Source of the DNA: Volutella citrinella
Taxonomy: Eukaryota; Ascomycota; Sordariomycetes; Hypocreales; Nectriaceae
Assembly (NCBI GenBank): GCA_034401135.1
Contig: JAWZSP010000007.1
Span: 992,001-1,056,000 of the forward strand
DNA: 64,000 bases
Direction: 5' to 3'
In this document: one piece after another, positions 1 through 12,410 of the stretch
Position numbering within the stretch: position 1 is the stretch's first letter
How the letters are laid out: every line of letters begins with the position of its first letter
Notes under the pieces: generated by a model
What the model was told of the DNA's origin: nothing
Seen by the model: the letters and a program-made list of their open reading frames with translations, nothing else
Databases searched by the model: none
Made by a program: the position numbers and the translations under genes

Positions 1-1
1 A

Positions 2-3000
2 TCAGCACATAACTCCGTCTGCCATGAGTCATTTGGCCCAGACACAGTACCGCAAGCATTGGGTGCCAGGATCCCAGGCACAGTGACAAGCAATGAAGAA
101 GCATCGGGCCAGGTCAATGCTCAGCTTGACCGTATGCGCAAGCAAGTCCTGAGCAAAGAGTTTTGGATGAAGGACGAAACTGTGAAGGAATGCTTCCTGT
201 GCCAAACGCCATTCACAGCATTTAGACGGAAACATCACTGCCGGACCTGCGGCTGCATCTTTGACTCGAAATGCACTACTGTGATATCAGGAGAAAGATT
301 TGGTGTTCAGAGTTCTCTACGTGTTTGCAAAAGCTGCCAGGAGATCATCCTTCGTCGCTTTGACGGTAGCGGATCAGAAGACTCCGGCGATGAGCAGTCC
401 TTTATGCCCAGATTTTTTGGCTCCAGCCATACAAAGACCCCCAGTGGTGCCAGTCAATCCAAAGCAAAGGAAGCGGAGACTGGGCCGCAGTCTGAAGGCT
501 CCGAGGACTCGCGACCCATTACAACACCAATGATGGCGATCCCTGCCACTCGTCGCCTGGGCGAATCCAACAGGAATTCGGCTGTGTTGGAGATTGATGC
601 CCCACAGCAGCTCAGTCGACCTGGTTCTTCGCGGTCGCTACGATCCCTCGCAGGGCGGCCCGTTTCCTCGGCAGGTCATAAGCGCCACCACTCGAAGCAT
701 GGTCTTCTTGGAAGATTCATTCCTGCTGCCGAGGAAAGGGCCCCTTTCAGGCGAGGGATTGACGGAGAAAGTTCGAAGAAGCCGAAGTTCCCCGCGTTCC
801 ACGACGATAATATTATTGATCCCGAACTGGCTGATTACATGTCGGACGAGTCCAGCGATGATGAACAGCTGAGCCTCTTCGCAACTATGAGTACTCCCGA
901 TCTGCAACCTGGCAGCTTTGAAAATGACAAATCGGACTTCTCGCCATACGTAAATGCGACTAGAAAACACCGCCACCGAGGAGAAAAGAGTATCAGTGGC
1001 ATGAGCCACATCAGCCGAACGAATTTTGACGAGCTCAATTCGCCAACCGCGATTTCTTCGCGACGGCAGCCAAGAAGGCGCAATACTAGCAATGTGAGCG
1101 GCAGCATGCATCACCTGGGCTCTCCGAGGCCCAAGTCGGCCGTTTATAAGGGCCCATCTGCTTCTTCCGAGCTGCTTTTCGCCACAGAAACACCTCACCA
1201 CAGTGGGACGCAATTGACGAGGGCTGACTCTGTTCACAAGAAAACACCCAAAGCAGAGCTCAACTCTTCAAGCCTAAGGCATGTTGATAAGCTTCTCCAT
1301 CAGCTTCTCGAAGACGCCAACATACCAAATCCTCCTGCGTGGAAGAAAGCTTTGGTTCCCATTCTGTTGCGGGCAACTGATGATGTGGACCCGGATGTTG
1401 CCAAGGGGGAAGACATGGACATCCGACACTACGTCAAGTTGAAAAAGATCCCTGGCGGGAAGCCTTCCGATGCGTCGTATATTTCGGGAATTGTTTTCAC
1501 CAAGAACCTGGCACTCAAGAGTATGCCCCGGAAAATAATGAACCCTCGCATCGTCCTCGTTACATTTCCGATCGAGTATCCACGGCCTCAGCAGCAACTC
1601 ATGAGTTTGCAGCCAATAATCGAACAGGAGAGGCACTTTCTCCGAAGTTTGGTCCAGAGAATCGCCAATCTACGTCCGCAGGTGCTTCTTGCCGAGAAGA
1701 ACATTTCCGGTATCGCGTTACAGTATCTCTCGGAAGCAAATATTGCCGTGGTTCACAATGTTAAGCACACTGTTATTGAGGCAGTTGCTCGCTGCGCTGA
1801 GACCGAGATTGTATCTTCATTCGATATGCTGACACTTCCGGTTCAAGTGGTCAGATGCTCTTCGTTTGAGGTTCGCACCTTTGTGAATAACGATTACCCT
1901 GGCCGAAAAAAGTCATACATCTTCTTGTCCGGCTGTGTCCCGGAATTGGGCTGCACCATCACACTTCGAGGAGCAACCAGCACCGTTCTTTCCGACGTCA
2001 AGCATATCATGGAGTTCATGGTCTATGTCGTGTACAACTTGAAGCTGGAATCAAGCCTTTTGAACGACGAGTCTATCGAGCCCCCCGATGGGGCCGACAG
2101 TTCCATGACAAGTTCTATTTTGGCTATGAACGACAGCATTAAATCACTTGGTGGTAATAGCGTGGAAGCCTCCAGAGACGGACCCCCTGTGGTGGTGAAC
2201 CAACCCCTCGACGAGAGTGAACCGCCCTCTCAAACCACCGCGGAAAGTCTTAGCACGGATGGGGCCGAGGTGGAAGCTGTCGCCCAAGCTGGCGATCAGC
2301 AAGGGGTCAAGGAGCCGAGTCACCAGACGTCCATGCATCAGTTGCATACCAGTTTACCAGACAACCCGGACAGCCAAGTGCCTGACGACGTGCCAATGCC
2401 TACATTCTACAGCGACATGGTGGCAAAGTATGAAACCAAGATCTTATCTGCGTCACCTTACGTCAAATTCACCCCACCGTATCTTCTGATGAAGGCCCGC
2501 GAACAGGAAAGGAGGTTACTGTACCTGCGTCGCCTGCGTGACCAGGATATGGTCGAAGAACCTCAAGATCCTGAGAAGGTGGAGCCACAGCCATTCCAAC
2601 TCATCAAACCGGAAATGGTCGACGAGATTGGGCAGAAAGCGCCCCGACAAATCATGGAAATTCTGCATGCCGTCCATGATGCTGAGTACGACAAGGCACT
2701 ATACAACTACAGGACGCAGACTCGCCAGTGGGAAGCTCATATAAAAGGCAATTTGGATCTTTTCGACCCATACGCTCACCAGAACATTGTGGTTCTCTAT
2801 TCTCTTATCTGCACTGAGACCAAGATACCTTGTACCGGGCCTTCGCTGGTAGCCATTAACTTCTACGACCAGCACCTCGATACGGGCATGGACCCTGACT
2901 GCACCTTGGGCCAATACATCGAAGATCTCGCTCTCGGGATGGACGATGTCTGCGAGACCAACGGTTGCGAGCGCCGGATGGAGCAACACCACAGAACCTA

Positions 3001-6000
3001 CGTTCATGATGAATCGAGTCTTACTGTTTTTGTTGAGCACATGTCAAACCCGCCCACCCGACCGCCCGAATTGGGTGATGGGATCACGATGTGGATGTAT
3101 TGCAAAATTTGCAAGAAGGACTCAGAGGAGGTGGCTATGTCCGAAGCTACGTACAAATACTCTTTTGGCAAATACCTGGAGTTGCTCTTCTGGGGCCGAG
3201 GCTTGCGAATGAAGAACGACCAGGAGTGCCCTCACAATCACCATCGTGATCATATTCGATACTTCAGGCTACAAGACGCGCGGATCAGACTGCATTGGGA
3301 GCCAATCGATCTCCTGGAGATTGCTGTGCCTCGTGCAAGAATTACATGGAAGGTTGCCAATGACCTGAAGCTGAAGAACGAGATTTACGTCAAAATGGAA
3401 GAACGATGGACGAGGTTTATGAATACCGTCATGTCGAGACTCAAGAGCATTCGCATCGACAGTGTGCTGCCAGAAAAAGCCGAGCTTTGCAAATCCGAAG
3501 TGGATCGACTGGTTGCGAAAGCCAAAGAAGACCAGCCATTCATCATTCGACGGTTGCAAGACATTTATGTCAGCTCCAGGTACTACGAGGTCGTTCCTTT
3601 CAACAGCGTCGTGCGAGAAATGTTGGAAAAAGCCAGCGAATGGGACCAGGCATTTGCCAAATTCGAGGCAGATTTCCTCGGCGACAAGGACATGCGACAG
3701 CTCACCATTTTGCAACTGAAGAAGATGTTTACCGACAATGAGTCTAAGGAGTCACTTGCCTCAAATGAAGGAGCCTCCTCAACTGGGGATAGCGAAGAGA
3801 AGCCGTCTCAGACCTTTACCGAGGCCGAAGAGAAGAGCACTCAGCCTACAGACTACACGACCGAAGCCAATAGTATGGAAGCTAGTGTGTCATCGACTTC
3901 AAGAGCCACTGATGACAAGGAAGCTGTCGATGAAGATGGAAAGGTAGAAGTTTCCGCAGAGGGCGTCCTTGAAAGAGTGCAGCCTTTGGATCTTGCCACG
4001 CCGCAGCAGACTCAAGTGCCTGTGCCACAGCACGAACCAACAGACGCGAGCGATGAGTTGGATACTCAGAATACCGAAAATGAACTCGCGTCAGTCCCAG
4101 AAGGCGTCGTCCCCGAACCATCCACATCTTCCTCGAGCATGATACCCCTCCCATCGACTTCGATACCCGCTCCAGGCCAGTCCTTGACTGAAAAGATTGA
4201 TCGAATGCGACGCGAGCAAGGGATTCAAACGATACCATCAAAAGAAAGTTCGGCGGCTCCCAGCAGTCCCACCAACGAGCGAAACCCGGCTAGGAAGTCC
4301 GGCCAGAACAGCTCCCCACCAATGGTCAGAGCAACCTCTCACCCCGTCAGGACTCTTTCTAGGACCCAGTCCGGTATCGGGAAGCAGCTGGGTATCAAGG
4401 AAACAAAAACCAACCCTCTCGAGCGCTCTAGCCCTGAGCCATCGACGGAGGGGTCGATCAGAGTGGATAAGAAGCTCTCTGATCGCTTGGGATTGACCGC
4501 CTTGAAACAGAGGGGCAAAGCTACCACATCGAGTATCCCTCGTTTTGTTCACAAGAAGCGTGAGTCCAAGGTTTCGACTTTGGCAAGGCATTTCGAGCAG
4601 CTCAGTCGCGAATTTGAGAAGGAGCGTATTCGAGATCGAAAGAAGCGTGCGGCAAGCATGCGTCAGCCGCGAGCCATCCTACCGAAAACCAGTACCAAGG
4701 CTATTGTGGAAGTGTACGACGATGTCAATGAGGCCTTCCAGGAACAAATTCCCTCGCCAGAGAACCTCGCAGATCGGGACGCGGACCAGAGGTCTGTGAG
4801 CCTTGCATCTCGACAATCTGATTACCCTTCATCAGAGGTTGTTCCAAAGAGCGAACAGCCAACAGAGCCACCGACACCCGTTGAGTCTGTCAAGCAGCCG
4901 GATCTGCACCAAAAAGAGGAGCATGACGAGTCTACGACGGCACACACAAGCCAAGGATTCTCCGACGACGAAGGTGAAGGTGGAGCTAGTGATGCGGAGC
5001 ACACTGGTGCTGAGGAGTACATGCCTGATATCAAAGAAATTGCAGACTCCCTGGAACCGAGTTCTGATATACCCCTGGAACTACCTAAGCATCAGAAGAC
5101 GAGCTTGATGAAGTATCTAACCACTTTCTGGGCGGAGCGCTCGCCAAGTGGTTGGACGTCACTGGACTACCCATTCAACCCAACAGATCACATATTTGCT
5201 GACTCTGACATCATTGTGCGTGAGGATGAGCCGAGCTCGGTGGTTGCCTTTGCCCTCAGCAGTGAAGATTATCAGTACAAGTTGGACAACATTCGCCGGG
5301 AAGCCCAGGAGGTCATGCAACGTGGCTCGGAGAGCGGGGATACGGAGGCAAAGTCGTTCCCAACTTCTGAGGGGGCAGACTACATGGGTGCTGAGAAGGA
5401 ACTAGAGCAGGGCCTACTTCGCTCTACCGGAACGCATCTCAGGTATCAGTTCCGTGAAGGTTCGGCCGTCATGACGTGCAAAATCTTCTACGCGGAACAG
5501 TTTGATGCTTTGCGGAGAAAATGTGGTGTTGCGGAACGCATCGTCGAGTCCTTGTCGCGGTGCCTGAAATGGGATTCGAGGGGTGGAAAAACCAAGTCTG
5601 TGTTTTTGAAGACGTTGGATGACCGACTTGTTTTGAAGGTAAGGGTCCCGGGAAATCCTTTACTGCCGATTTAGGGTCACTAATATGAAGCAGTCTCTCT
5701 CGCCCATCGAAACGTCAGCTTTCCTCCGATTCGCCCCTGGCTACTTCACCATCATGGCCGAAGCATTCTTCCGCGACATGCCATCAGTCATTGCAAAGAT
5801 GCTTGGCTTCTTTCAGGTCTTCATCAAAAACCCAGTGACTGGTACTGATGTCAAACTCGATTTGTTGGTGACGGAGAATCTCTTCTACGATCGGACGAGC
5901 CTGAGGATTTTTGATCTCAAGGGCTCGATGCGCAATCGGAAAATCGAGTCCACGGGCGAACAAAACGAAGTGCTCCTCGACGAAAACATGGTAGAGTATA

Positions 6001-6456
6001 TTTCGGAATCGCCGCTGTTTGCGAGAGAGCATTCGAAGAAGCTACTCAGTGCATCCGTGTGGAACGACACCCTGTTCTTGGCGCGACAGAACGTCATGGA
6101 CTATTCCTTGATGATTGCCGTGGATGCAGGGCGCAAGGAGTTGGTCGTGGGCATCATTGACTGCATCCGAACTTACACGTGGGACAAGAAGCTGGAGAGT
6201 TGGATCAAGGATCGAGGGTTCGCCGGTGGCGGCCGCAACAGGCCGACGGTAACGAGTCCCAAGGAGTACAAGTCGCGATTCCGCGAGGCAATGGCACGGT
6301 ATGTCTGACGCTTGCTGCCCTCAAGATCGAAGTAATGTGGCCACTGACCCGACATCTAGGTATATCCTGCAATCTCCAAACTCGTGGCATCTCTTCCTCA
6401 GCCCCCACTACCCCAACTCTTATGGGAGAGCAAGGTTCCAAGAACCTGAGATGTGA
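2..6456 (+). CDS. FAB1: FAB1/PIKfyve phosphatidylinositol 3-phosphate 5-kinase (5' partial)
   Basis: Makes PtdIns(3,5)P2 from PtdIns3P on late endosome/vacuole membranes. The frame is open from base 2, so the true start lies upstream. Exons read 2..5638, 5694..6298 and 6360..6456; the first intron has a CTAAT branch site, and its acceptor could be CAG (used here) or the AAG three bases earlier, which adds one Gln. Domains in order: FYVE zinc finger (about nt 170-355, with the basic RKHHCR motif), a long Ser-rich linker, a CCT/GroEL-like domain (about nt 1440-2060, CVPELGCTITLRG), another low-complexity linker, and a C-terminal PIP-kinase domain (about nt 5170-6440) with FDLKGS, MDYSLMI and IIDCIRTYTWDKK. 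About 2110 residues are visible. Splicing of exon 3 restores a normal C-terminus (YILQSPNSWHLF). Family assignment is very secure. Confidence 0.96.
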
Positions 6457-6958
6457 AGTACATAGATGGTCGACGACGACCAAGCGCGGCTTGGACTGCA
6501 CATATGAATCTGTAGGAGTTGGCGAGCGATATGATGATGCACCCTGTGCGCACAAAACCAGAGGCACAGTCAAGTTTACATAAACACCAGGGAGTTACTA
6601 GTTGGTAATAGTTAGGTTAATGGCGGAAGCGTGTTGGGGTAGACAATGACTCTGTGTCGGCGAGACGCACCAAAGTGGCCGTATGGGATGAATAATGACC
6701 CGGCGTTGAATAAATGGAGGTGTCAATTTTGATAATAAGGAATATAATAATCCAGGCCTGCAGCAAGTAATCCCAGAGGCGACGCATGGAGGTTGTTACC
6801 TGAGGCGCCTGACTTATCATAGTGCTGCAGGATGCCTTACACTGGCGGGTGGTGTTAGGCCCGCTGTTAGTCGCTGTAACTGCTCCCAGAGCCAGTTGAT
6901 AGGATGGGGCGAGCCTTGAGCAGACTTCGTCTCAATCATCATCGACAGCAACGCACAA
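6457..6958. other. Intergenic, FAB1 3' flank and MDM12 promoter
   Basis: Tandem spacer of 502 bp. No coding sequence can be supported. It must hold the FAB1 terminator region and the MDM12 promoter. I see no clear TATA element. Confidence 0.6.
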
Positions 6959-8260
6959 ATGTCAATTGATCTCAATTGGGAGACGCTCACCAGTGGACCC
7001 GATGGCGAGGCGCTCGCCGAGCGTATCCGGTGCTTCATCCACGACAAGTTCCAGACGGTGCCGCTTCCGCGCTTCATCCGCTCAGTGACGGTGCACGGCT
7101 TCGCCTTTGGGAACATCCCACCACGGCTGGAACTCAAGGACATCACAGACCCGCTGCCGGATTTCTACGAAGCAGAGCAGGAAGATGACGAGGAAGAGAG
7201 CGACGAGGAGGAGCTGCTACAGCAAGACATCCCCAGCTATGCCGAGAGGCCGCGCGCTGGTGGCGAGAGGCGCCGCCCCGGAGGATTGAGGAGCGACATG
7301 CTGCGCGGCGAGATGGGCGGTCACGATCTCGGCAGCCCGTTCCTGGGAACTTCCACGCCGGGTATCTTGGGTGGCTCGGGGCTGAGCTACTTCCAGGGCC
7401 ACATGGGCACGGGGACGCAGACGCCGCTCGCCGCCGTGGCTGGCGCGCACCTGGGCAATAGCTGGATCATCGAAGGCGACCACAGTCCCAGCTCAGGTCA
7501 CAGCAGGCAACCGTCGCATAGCAGCATCATATCTGTTGACAACTTTAGCGGTGGCCTGGCTGTGCCGCCATCGGGACTTCGCGAGAAGTCGAGCGTGTCG
7601 ACCCTGGCGCCGACCTCTGTTGGGACATCGGGAGGGACCTCGCGGCCCCCGACGCGGGATACCCATCTCGGAGGCTCCCATCTCGGAGGCTCGGCCATCA
7701 TAGACGACGACGATGAAGTCCGGGTGGAGGGGCAGCAGGAGGAGGATGGGCAGCAGAGCCAGCAGCGACGTCGCCGCGAGCCCAACGTCAACGACGTCCA
7801 GGCCGTTTTCCGCATCCTCTACAGCGGCGATATCCGGCTCAACCTGACGGCCGAGATCCTGCTCGACTATCCCATGCCCAGCTTCGTGGGGATCCCGCTC
7901 AAGCTCAGCATCACAGGTCTCGCCTTTGACGGCGTTGGCGTTGCCGCATACATCCGCAAGCGCGTGCACTTTTGCTTCCTCGGGCCGGAGGACGCGCTGG
8001 CCGCCGTGGGGCCGGACGACGACGAGGAGGGCGCTGCGGATGCTGGCCCGGGACAGGCGCCGCCTGGGGGTCACCACAGCAAGCCTAGGTTTGGTGGTCT
8101 CCTGCAGGAGATCAAGGTGGAGAGCGAGATTGGCGAGCGGGACGGTGGCAAGCAGAGCCTGAAGAACGTGGGCAAGGTGGAGAGGTTTGTGCTGGAACAG
8201 GTGAGGCGCATCTTTGAGCAGGAGTTTGTCTACCCCAGCTTCTGGACGTTTTTGGTGTAA
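6959..8260 (+). CDS. MDM12: Mdm12, ERMES complex SMP-domain subunit
   Basis: Subunit of the ER-mitochondria encounter structure, which tethers the two organelles and moves phospholipids between them (with Mmm1, Mdm10 and Mdm34). It is a single 433-aa exon. The N-terminus ([10 protein letters not shown], then a run ending in [16 protein letters not shown]) and C-terminus ([10 protein letters not shown]) are typical of fungal Mdm12. The SMP domain is split by a long acidic and Ser/Gly-rich insert (about residues 75-280), as in other filamentous fungi, and resumes with [20 protein letters not shown]. The ATG follows a short leader, and no upstream in-frame ATG competes. The 3' end faces VPS28 across 224 bp. 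Confidence 0.95.
   Translation: MSIDLNWETLTSGPDGEALAERIRCFIHDKFQTVPLPRFIRSVTVHGFAFGNIPPRLELKDITDPLPDFYEAEQEDDEEESDEEELLQQDIPSYAERPRAGGERRRPGGLRSDMLRGEMGGHDLGSPFLGTSTPGILGGSGLSYFQGHMGTGTQTPLAAVAGAHLGNSWIIEGDHSPSSGHSRQPSHSSIISVDNFSGGLAVPPSGLREKSSVSTLAPTSVGTSGGTSRPPTRDTHLGGSHLGGSAIIDDDDEVRVEGQQEEDGQQSQQRRRREPNVNDVQAVFRILYSGDIRLNLTAEILLDYPMPSFVGIPLKLSITGLAFDGVGVAAYIRKRVHFCFLGPEDALAAVGPDDDEEGAADAGPGQAPPGGHHSKPRFGGLLQEIKVESEIGERDGGKQSLKNVGKVERFVLEQVRRIFEQEFVYPSFWTFLV
7664..7693 (+). repeat. Two-copy 15-bp tandem repeat in MDM12 linker
   Basis: The unit CATCTCGGAGGCTCC occurs twice head to tail (the second copy ends in G) and encodes [10 protein letters not shown]. It lies in the variable insert of the SMP domain, so length variation there would be tolerated. 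Confidence 0.85.
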
Positions 8261-8484
8261 TGAGGCAGATGCGAGTCACCGGAGCCATGATTTATTTATG
8301 TTATAGGCGGAACACGGGGCACGGTTTCTCACTGAATCGTACGGACATCACCCTGCTATCGTTGAAGAAAAAACACTGCTAAGCTGGCATAATGGGAAAC
8401 TAGAGAAAGGGCAGGTCGCCTCATGAAATCGTGATTTTATATACATTTCGAACTGCGTCATGCAGGTGGCTGATGAAGATCCTA

Positions 8485-9321
8485 TCACGTCAGAGTTCGG
8501 CGGAAGCCTTGATACGCCTGCGTAATGTCCATTTCCAACTCTCGGGCCTGCTGCTCGCCCAGCTCCTCGGTGGCCTTCATCTGGTTCAACGTGATGAGCC
8601 ATTGTACGATCTTGCCACGGCTCTCGAAGTCCTTGTCCGTGACCTTGTTCACTGATTGGATCACGTCGGAAAGTAGCGGGTGCAGCTGGTCTTTGGACAG
8701 CAGACCAAGCTTGACAGCATCAAGGAACGTGATGAATTCCTGGGTCGCCTCAAGGATGAGGACGCCGCTGGTATTGTTTGCGGCAGCGGGGGGCGCGCTC
8801 GGCGCTGCCGACGATGCGGCGATGGTCGTGGCAGGCATGCCGACCCTGATGCGCTCGGTCGCACGGGGAGCCTCAAGCTGTCCGTATTTTTAGTATGTGT
8901 TCAAGAAGCAAATATGATGTGCTTGGGGGAGGCTCACGTCCCATTGCGCCTTGAATTCTTCCAGGCCCCGGAATTCCCTTGCAATGGTTTCATCCCCCAA
9001 TAGCTGCTTGTACTGCCTCAGCGCTCGTTCGCAAATGTCGGTGTACTCGGCTTCGGGGATGGCATCTTTGAGAAATGCCTTTTCCAGTTCGTCAAGGGTG
9101 ACAATAATGCTGAAAAGCTCGGCAAGGGAGTCTTGGAGGTCGCGCTCGGCGCGGGTGTCAGTCAGTTTGACCTCCTGCGCACAGAGGTTAGCAGCAGGCA
9201 GCAGGCAGCAGATGATAAAGAGGCCGGCGCAACATACCTCATCTAAGTTGATTGTCGCCGAAAGATTAGTGTTCGGGACATAGCTATGCGGCGTGGGCGC
9301 GTAGCCTTGTCGGGGGATCAT
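8485..9321 (-). CDS. VPS28: Vps28, ESCRT-I subunit
   Basis: Core ESCRT-I subunit that links Vps23/Vps37 to ESCRT-II during sorting of ubiquitinated cargo into multivesicular bodies. Three exons on the minus strand: 9321..9238, 9174..8938 and 8877..8485, both introns in phase 0, giving 237 aa. The N-terminal region has the Vps28 core (EVKLTDTRAERDL, then LFSIIVTLDELEKAFLKDAI). An Ala/Pro-rich linker (about residues 115-140) leads to the C-terminal four-helix bundle that binds ESCRT-II (ATQEFITFLDAVKLGLLSKD, KIVQWLITLNQMKA). It is divergent from NOC2 across 313 bp. Confidence 0.95.
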
Positions 9322-9634
9322 GGCGGAGGAAGCATGGGGTTGCCGGTCTCAGGTTCAGAGGCAGCACCTTACGGCGTAGTAGTAATAGCTCCTCCCCTCC
9401 AGGTGGGCAGGTGGGATGCGGGACAGCGGTTACGTAGGAGGGAGCGGCAGAATACCCTGACCGCCTGTCTTTTTTGGCGCCAACCCAAGCCATTCTGTTA
9501 TCGATAAGCCCGCCGCAAAATTTTTGGGTCAGTGAGAGCTTCGGAAAATCCATCCACTCTATACACCACCATCTTTCTTCCTTCCACCCAATTTTTCCAG
9601 TTCTTCACGCGCCCGGTCGCTCCAATCGTTCACC
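9322..9634. promoter_or_regulatory. Shared divergent promoter VPS28/NOC2
   Basis: A 313-bp spacer between divergent start codons. The NOC2-proximal 70 bp are rich in C and T with CTTTCTTCCTTCC tracts, as is common in fungal leaders. I see no TATA box. Promoter function is inferred from the arrangement. Confidence 0.6.
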
Positions 9635-11974
9635 ATGGGCGCCGGAAAGAAGAACGTCAAGGCGACGAAGAAATTCGAGAAGAAGCACCTGAAGGGTGTT
9701 CTGGAGAAGCGCAATGCGGGCGCCAAGATCAAGCAGCGCCACCACATGAAGGATAAATTGAAGGCACGCCGAGCGAAGGATGCCGAGTTTATCAAGGGCT
9801 CCAAGGAGGGCGAGGATGGCGAGGCCAAGAAGCCTGCGCCCAAGGGCAAGCAGATCACCGATATGAGCGTCGACGACTTCTTCCAGGGTGGTTTCGAGAT
9901 CATCGACAAGAACAACAAACTGGGCAAGCGCAAGCGCAGCGCGCCCAAGGACGAGGGCGATGAAGGCGAGGACGAGGACGACTTTGGTGCTCAGCCGGTT
10001 GCCAGCGATTCCGATGACGATGATGATGTCGACATGAACGACGAGGTCGGCATGAGCAAGCAGACCATGGACGATCTCGCCAAGAAGGACCCTGAATTCT
10101 ACAAGTTTCTGAAGGAGAACGACCCCGAGGCGCTTGACTTTGACGACAATGCCGACCTGGCCGAGGTGGACGAACTCAGTGGTGCCGAAGGAGAAGAGCC
10201 TGAGGAGGAAGAGCAGCCCAAGAAGAAGCGAAAGAAGGAGAAGAAGACTGCCGATCCCGAGGCCATTGGAAACGAGCTCACAAGCAAAATGGTTGCCCAT
10301 TGGAGGAAGCAGATGGCCGAGGGGCACTCTCTGCGTGCCGCCCGCCAGGTCGTCCTCGCATTTCGATGCGCTGCCCACCTGAACGAGGACGAGGATGGCG
10401 AATCGTCGCAGCGATACACCATCAACAGCCCCGAGGTCTTCAACGACATTGTCGTCCTCGCACTCAAGGAGATTCCCACCGTCATGAACCATCACCTACC
10501 CGTCAAGGAGTCCTCGAGCAGCAAGGTCTACGTCCAGACCGACACCAAGAAGTTCCGAACCTTGTCTCTCCTTCTCAAGACCTATACGTCCTCCATCATG
10601 CACCTGCTCAGCACCCTCTCCGACGACAAGACACTCAAGCTCACCCTGTCCTCCATCACACCCATCCTACCGTATCTTCTCTCCTTCAAGAAGCTCATCA
10701 AGTCGCTCGCCAAGTCCGTCGTCAACTTCTGGGCCCAGCCAGCCAGCACGGAGACGACCCGCATCACTGCCTTCCTCGTCCTGCGACGATTGGTCGTTGT
10801 CGGTGACAAGGGCATCCGCGAGATGGTTCTCAAGGCCGTCTACCAGGGCCTGATCCAAGGCTGCCGCGTCACAAACGCCAACACGCTCCAGGGCATCAAC
10901 CTGATGAAGAACTCAGCCGCCGAGCTCTGGGGCATCGACCCCTCCGTGGGATACACGACGGCCTTCACCTTCATCCGCCAGCTGGCCATGCACCTCCGAA
11001 ACAGCATCGTGCACAACAAGAACGACGCATTCCGTATCGTGTACAACTGGCAGTATACCCACTCTCTCGACTTCTGGTCCTGTGTCCTTGCCGAGCACTG
11101 CAGTCCAATGAAGGAGGCCGAGGCTGGCAAGGAGAGCCAGCTGAAGCTCCTCATCTACCCCGTCGTCCAGGTCACCCTCGGCGCAATGCGCCTCATCCCC
11201 ACGTCCATGTATTTCCCGCTGCGCTTCCACCTCGTCCGCTCTCTCCTCCGCATCTCCCGCGCGACCAGCACCTTCATCCCGCTTGCCTCGCCGTTACTTG
11301 AGGTCCTCTCTTCGTCTGAGATGAAGAAGACGGCCAAGCCGGCCTCTCTGAAGACCTTTGACTTCGCAACTTCTTACAAGGCACCCAAGTCTTACCTACG
11401 CACCCGCGTGTACCAGGACGGCGTAGGCGAACAGGTCGTCGAGCTTCTCGGCGAGTACTTCCTGCTCTGGGCCACCTCCATCGCCTTCCCCGAGCTTGCC
11501 CTGCCCCTCATCATTCAGCTCAAGCGCTGGCTCAAGCAAGCCCGCTCGCGCTCCAACGGCAACAACAACGCCAAGCTCGTCGGCCAGCTCGTGCTTCTCG
11601 TGCAGAAGCTCGAGGCCAATGCCAAGTTCATCGAGGAGCGTCGCGCCAAGGTCGACTTTGCGCCCAAGGATCGCACCCAGATCGACGCCTTCTTGCGCGA
11701 CTTCGACGTTGCCAAGACACCCCTCGGTGCTTACGTCGTCGGCCAGCGCAAGGCTCGTGCCGAGCGTGCCAAGCTGCTGGAGGAGTCCCGTCGGGAGGAT
11801 GATAGGAAGCGCCGAGAGGACGAGAAGGCCGCTCTAAACGATGATGATGAAATGGATGGCGTTTCTGAGGAAGAGGACGAGGAGGACGACGAAGAGGAAG
11901 ATTCTGAGGGTGGCGATCTGATCGATGATGAGGCAGAGGATGACGAGGATGAGGACGAGGATGATGAAGAGTAA
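9635..11974 (+). CDS. NOC2: Noc2, nucleolar complex protein (60S biogenesis)
   Basis: Noc2 pairs with Noc1 and then Noc3 to carry pre-60S particles from nucleolus to nucleoplasm. Intronless, 779 aa. The N-terminus is Lys-rich (MGAGKKNVKATKKFEKKHLKG). Next comes the conserved SVDDFFQGGFE stretch, acidic and Lys blocks (nuclear/nucleolar localisation type), then the helical Noc2 domain (about residues 280-620) with HLRNSIVHNKNDAFRIVYNWQY and LIYPVVQVTLGAMRLIP. The last 50 residues are almost entirely Asp and Glu, typical of ribosome-assembly factors. The start context (CACCATGG) is strong. Confidence 0.96.
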   Translation: MGAGKKNVKATKKFEKKHLKGVLEKRNAGAKIKQRHHMKDKLKARRAKDAEFIKGSKEGEDGEAKKPAPKGKQITDMSVDDFFQGGFEIIDKNNKLGKRKRSAPKDEGDEGEDEDDFGAQPVASDSDDDDDVDMNDEVGMSKQTMDDLAKKDPEFYKFLKENDPEALDFDDNADLAEVDELSGAEGEEPEEEEQPKKKRKKEKKTADPEAIGNELTSKMVAHWRKQMAEGHSLRAARQVVLAFRCAAHLNEDEDGESSQRYTINSPEVFNDIVVLALKEIPTVMNHHLPVKESSSSKVYVQTDTKKFRTLSLLLKTYTSSIMHLLSTLSDDKTLKLTLSSITPILPYLLSFKKLIKSLAKSVVNFWAQPASTETTRITAFLVLRRLVVVGDKGIREMVLKAVYQGLIQGCRVTNANTLQGINLMKNSAAELWGIDPSVGYTTAFTFIRQLAMHLRNSIVHNKNDAFRIVYNWQYTHSLDFWSCVLAEHCSPMKEAEAGKESQLKLLIYPVVQVTLGAMRLIPTSMYFPLRFHLVRSLLRISRATSTFIPLASPLLEVLSSSEMKKTAKPASLKTFDFATSYKAPKSYLRTRVYQDGVGEQVVELLGEYFLLWATSIAFPELALPLIIQLKRWLKQARSRSNGNNNAKLVGQLVLLVQKLEANAKFIEERRAKVDFAPKDRTQIDAFLRDFDVAKTPLGAYVVGQRKARAERAKLLEESRREDDRKRREDEKAALNDDDEMDGVSEEEDEEDDEEEDSEGGDLIDDEAEDDEDEDEDDEE

Positions 11975-12410
11975 AAAATAGTGTCTAGACTGGATTTGTT
12001 ATAGACCGGCGTCCACGGGTAAATCAAACGGATACCTTTTCTCCTGTTCATTACGAATGCAATCCCATATCAGATGAAGTCGGGCGTGAACCAGATAAAA
12101 TCATTTCATTCAATGTCAATCCCTAGCCAGGGTCTCGACAATCCCATAATTATACAACCAAGCGTACGAAACACGATGTCATCAACCAAAACTCCCAAAC
12201 CCAATGGTGTGCCGTCTGCAAATTGCAGTCGTGCATCGAATCCAAACACGCGTGTAGCCCATCCGCCCTTTCCTGTCGTCACTAAAAACAGAACTGACGC
12301 CTGAATGCATGCTGTTGCGAACTTCCAATTTTGATGCGCCCAGAGCCAAATCTCACCCACGCCCCTTTCCCTTCATGATATGCTTCCTGGTCTGCCAAGA
12401 TTGTGCCAAT
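11975..12410. other. Convergent intergenic, NOC2 / PPC89-like
   Basis: A 436-bp spacer between converging 3' ends. It holds only 3' flanks, and no gene is seen. Confidence 0.6.
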
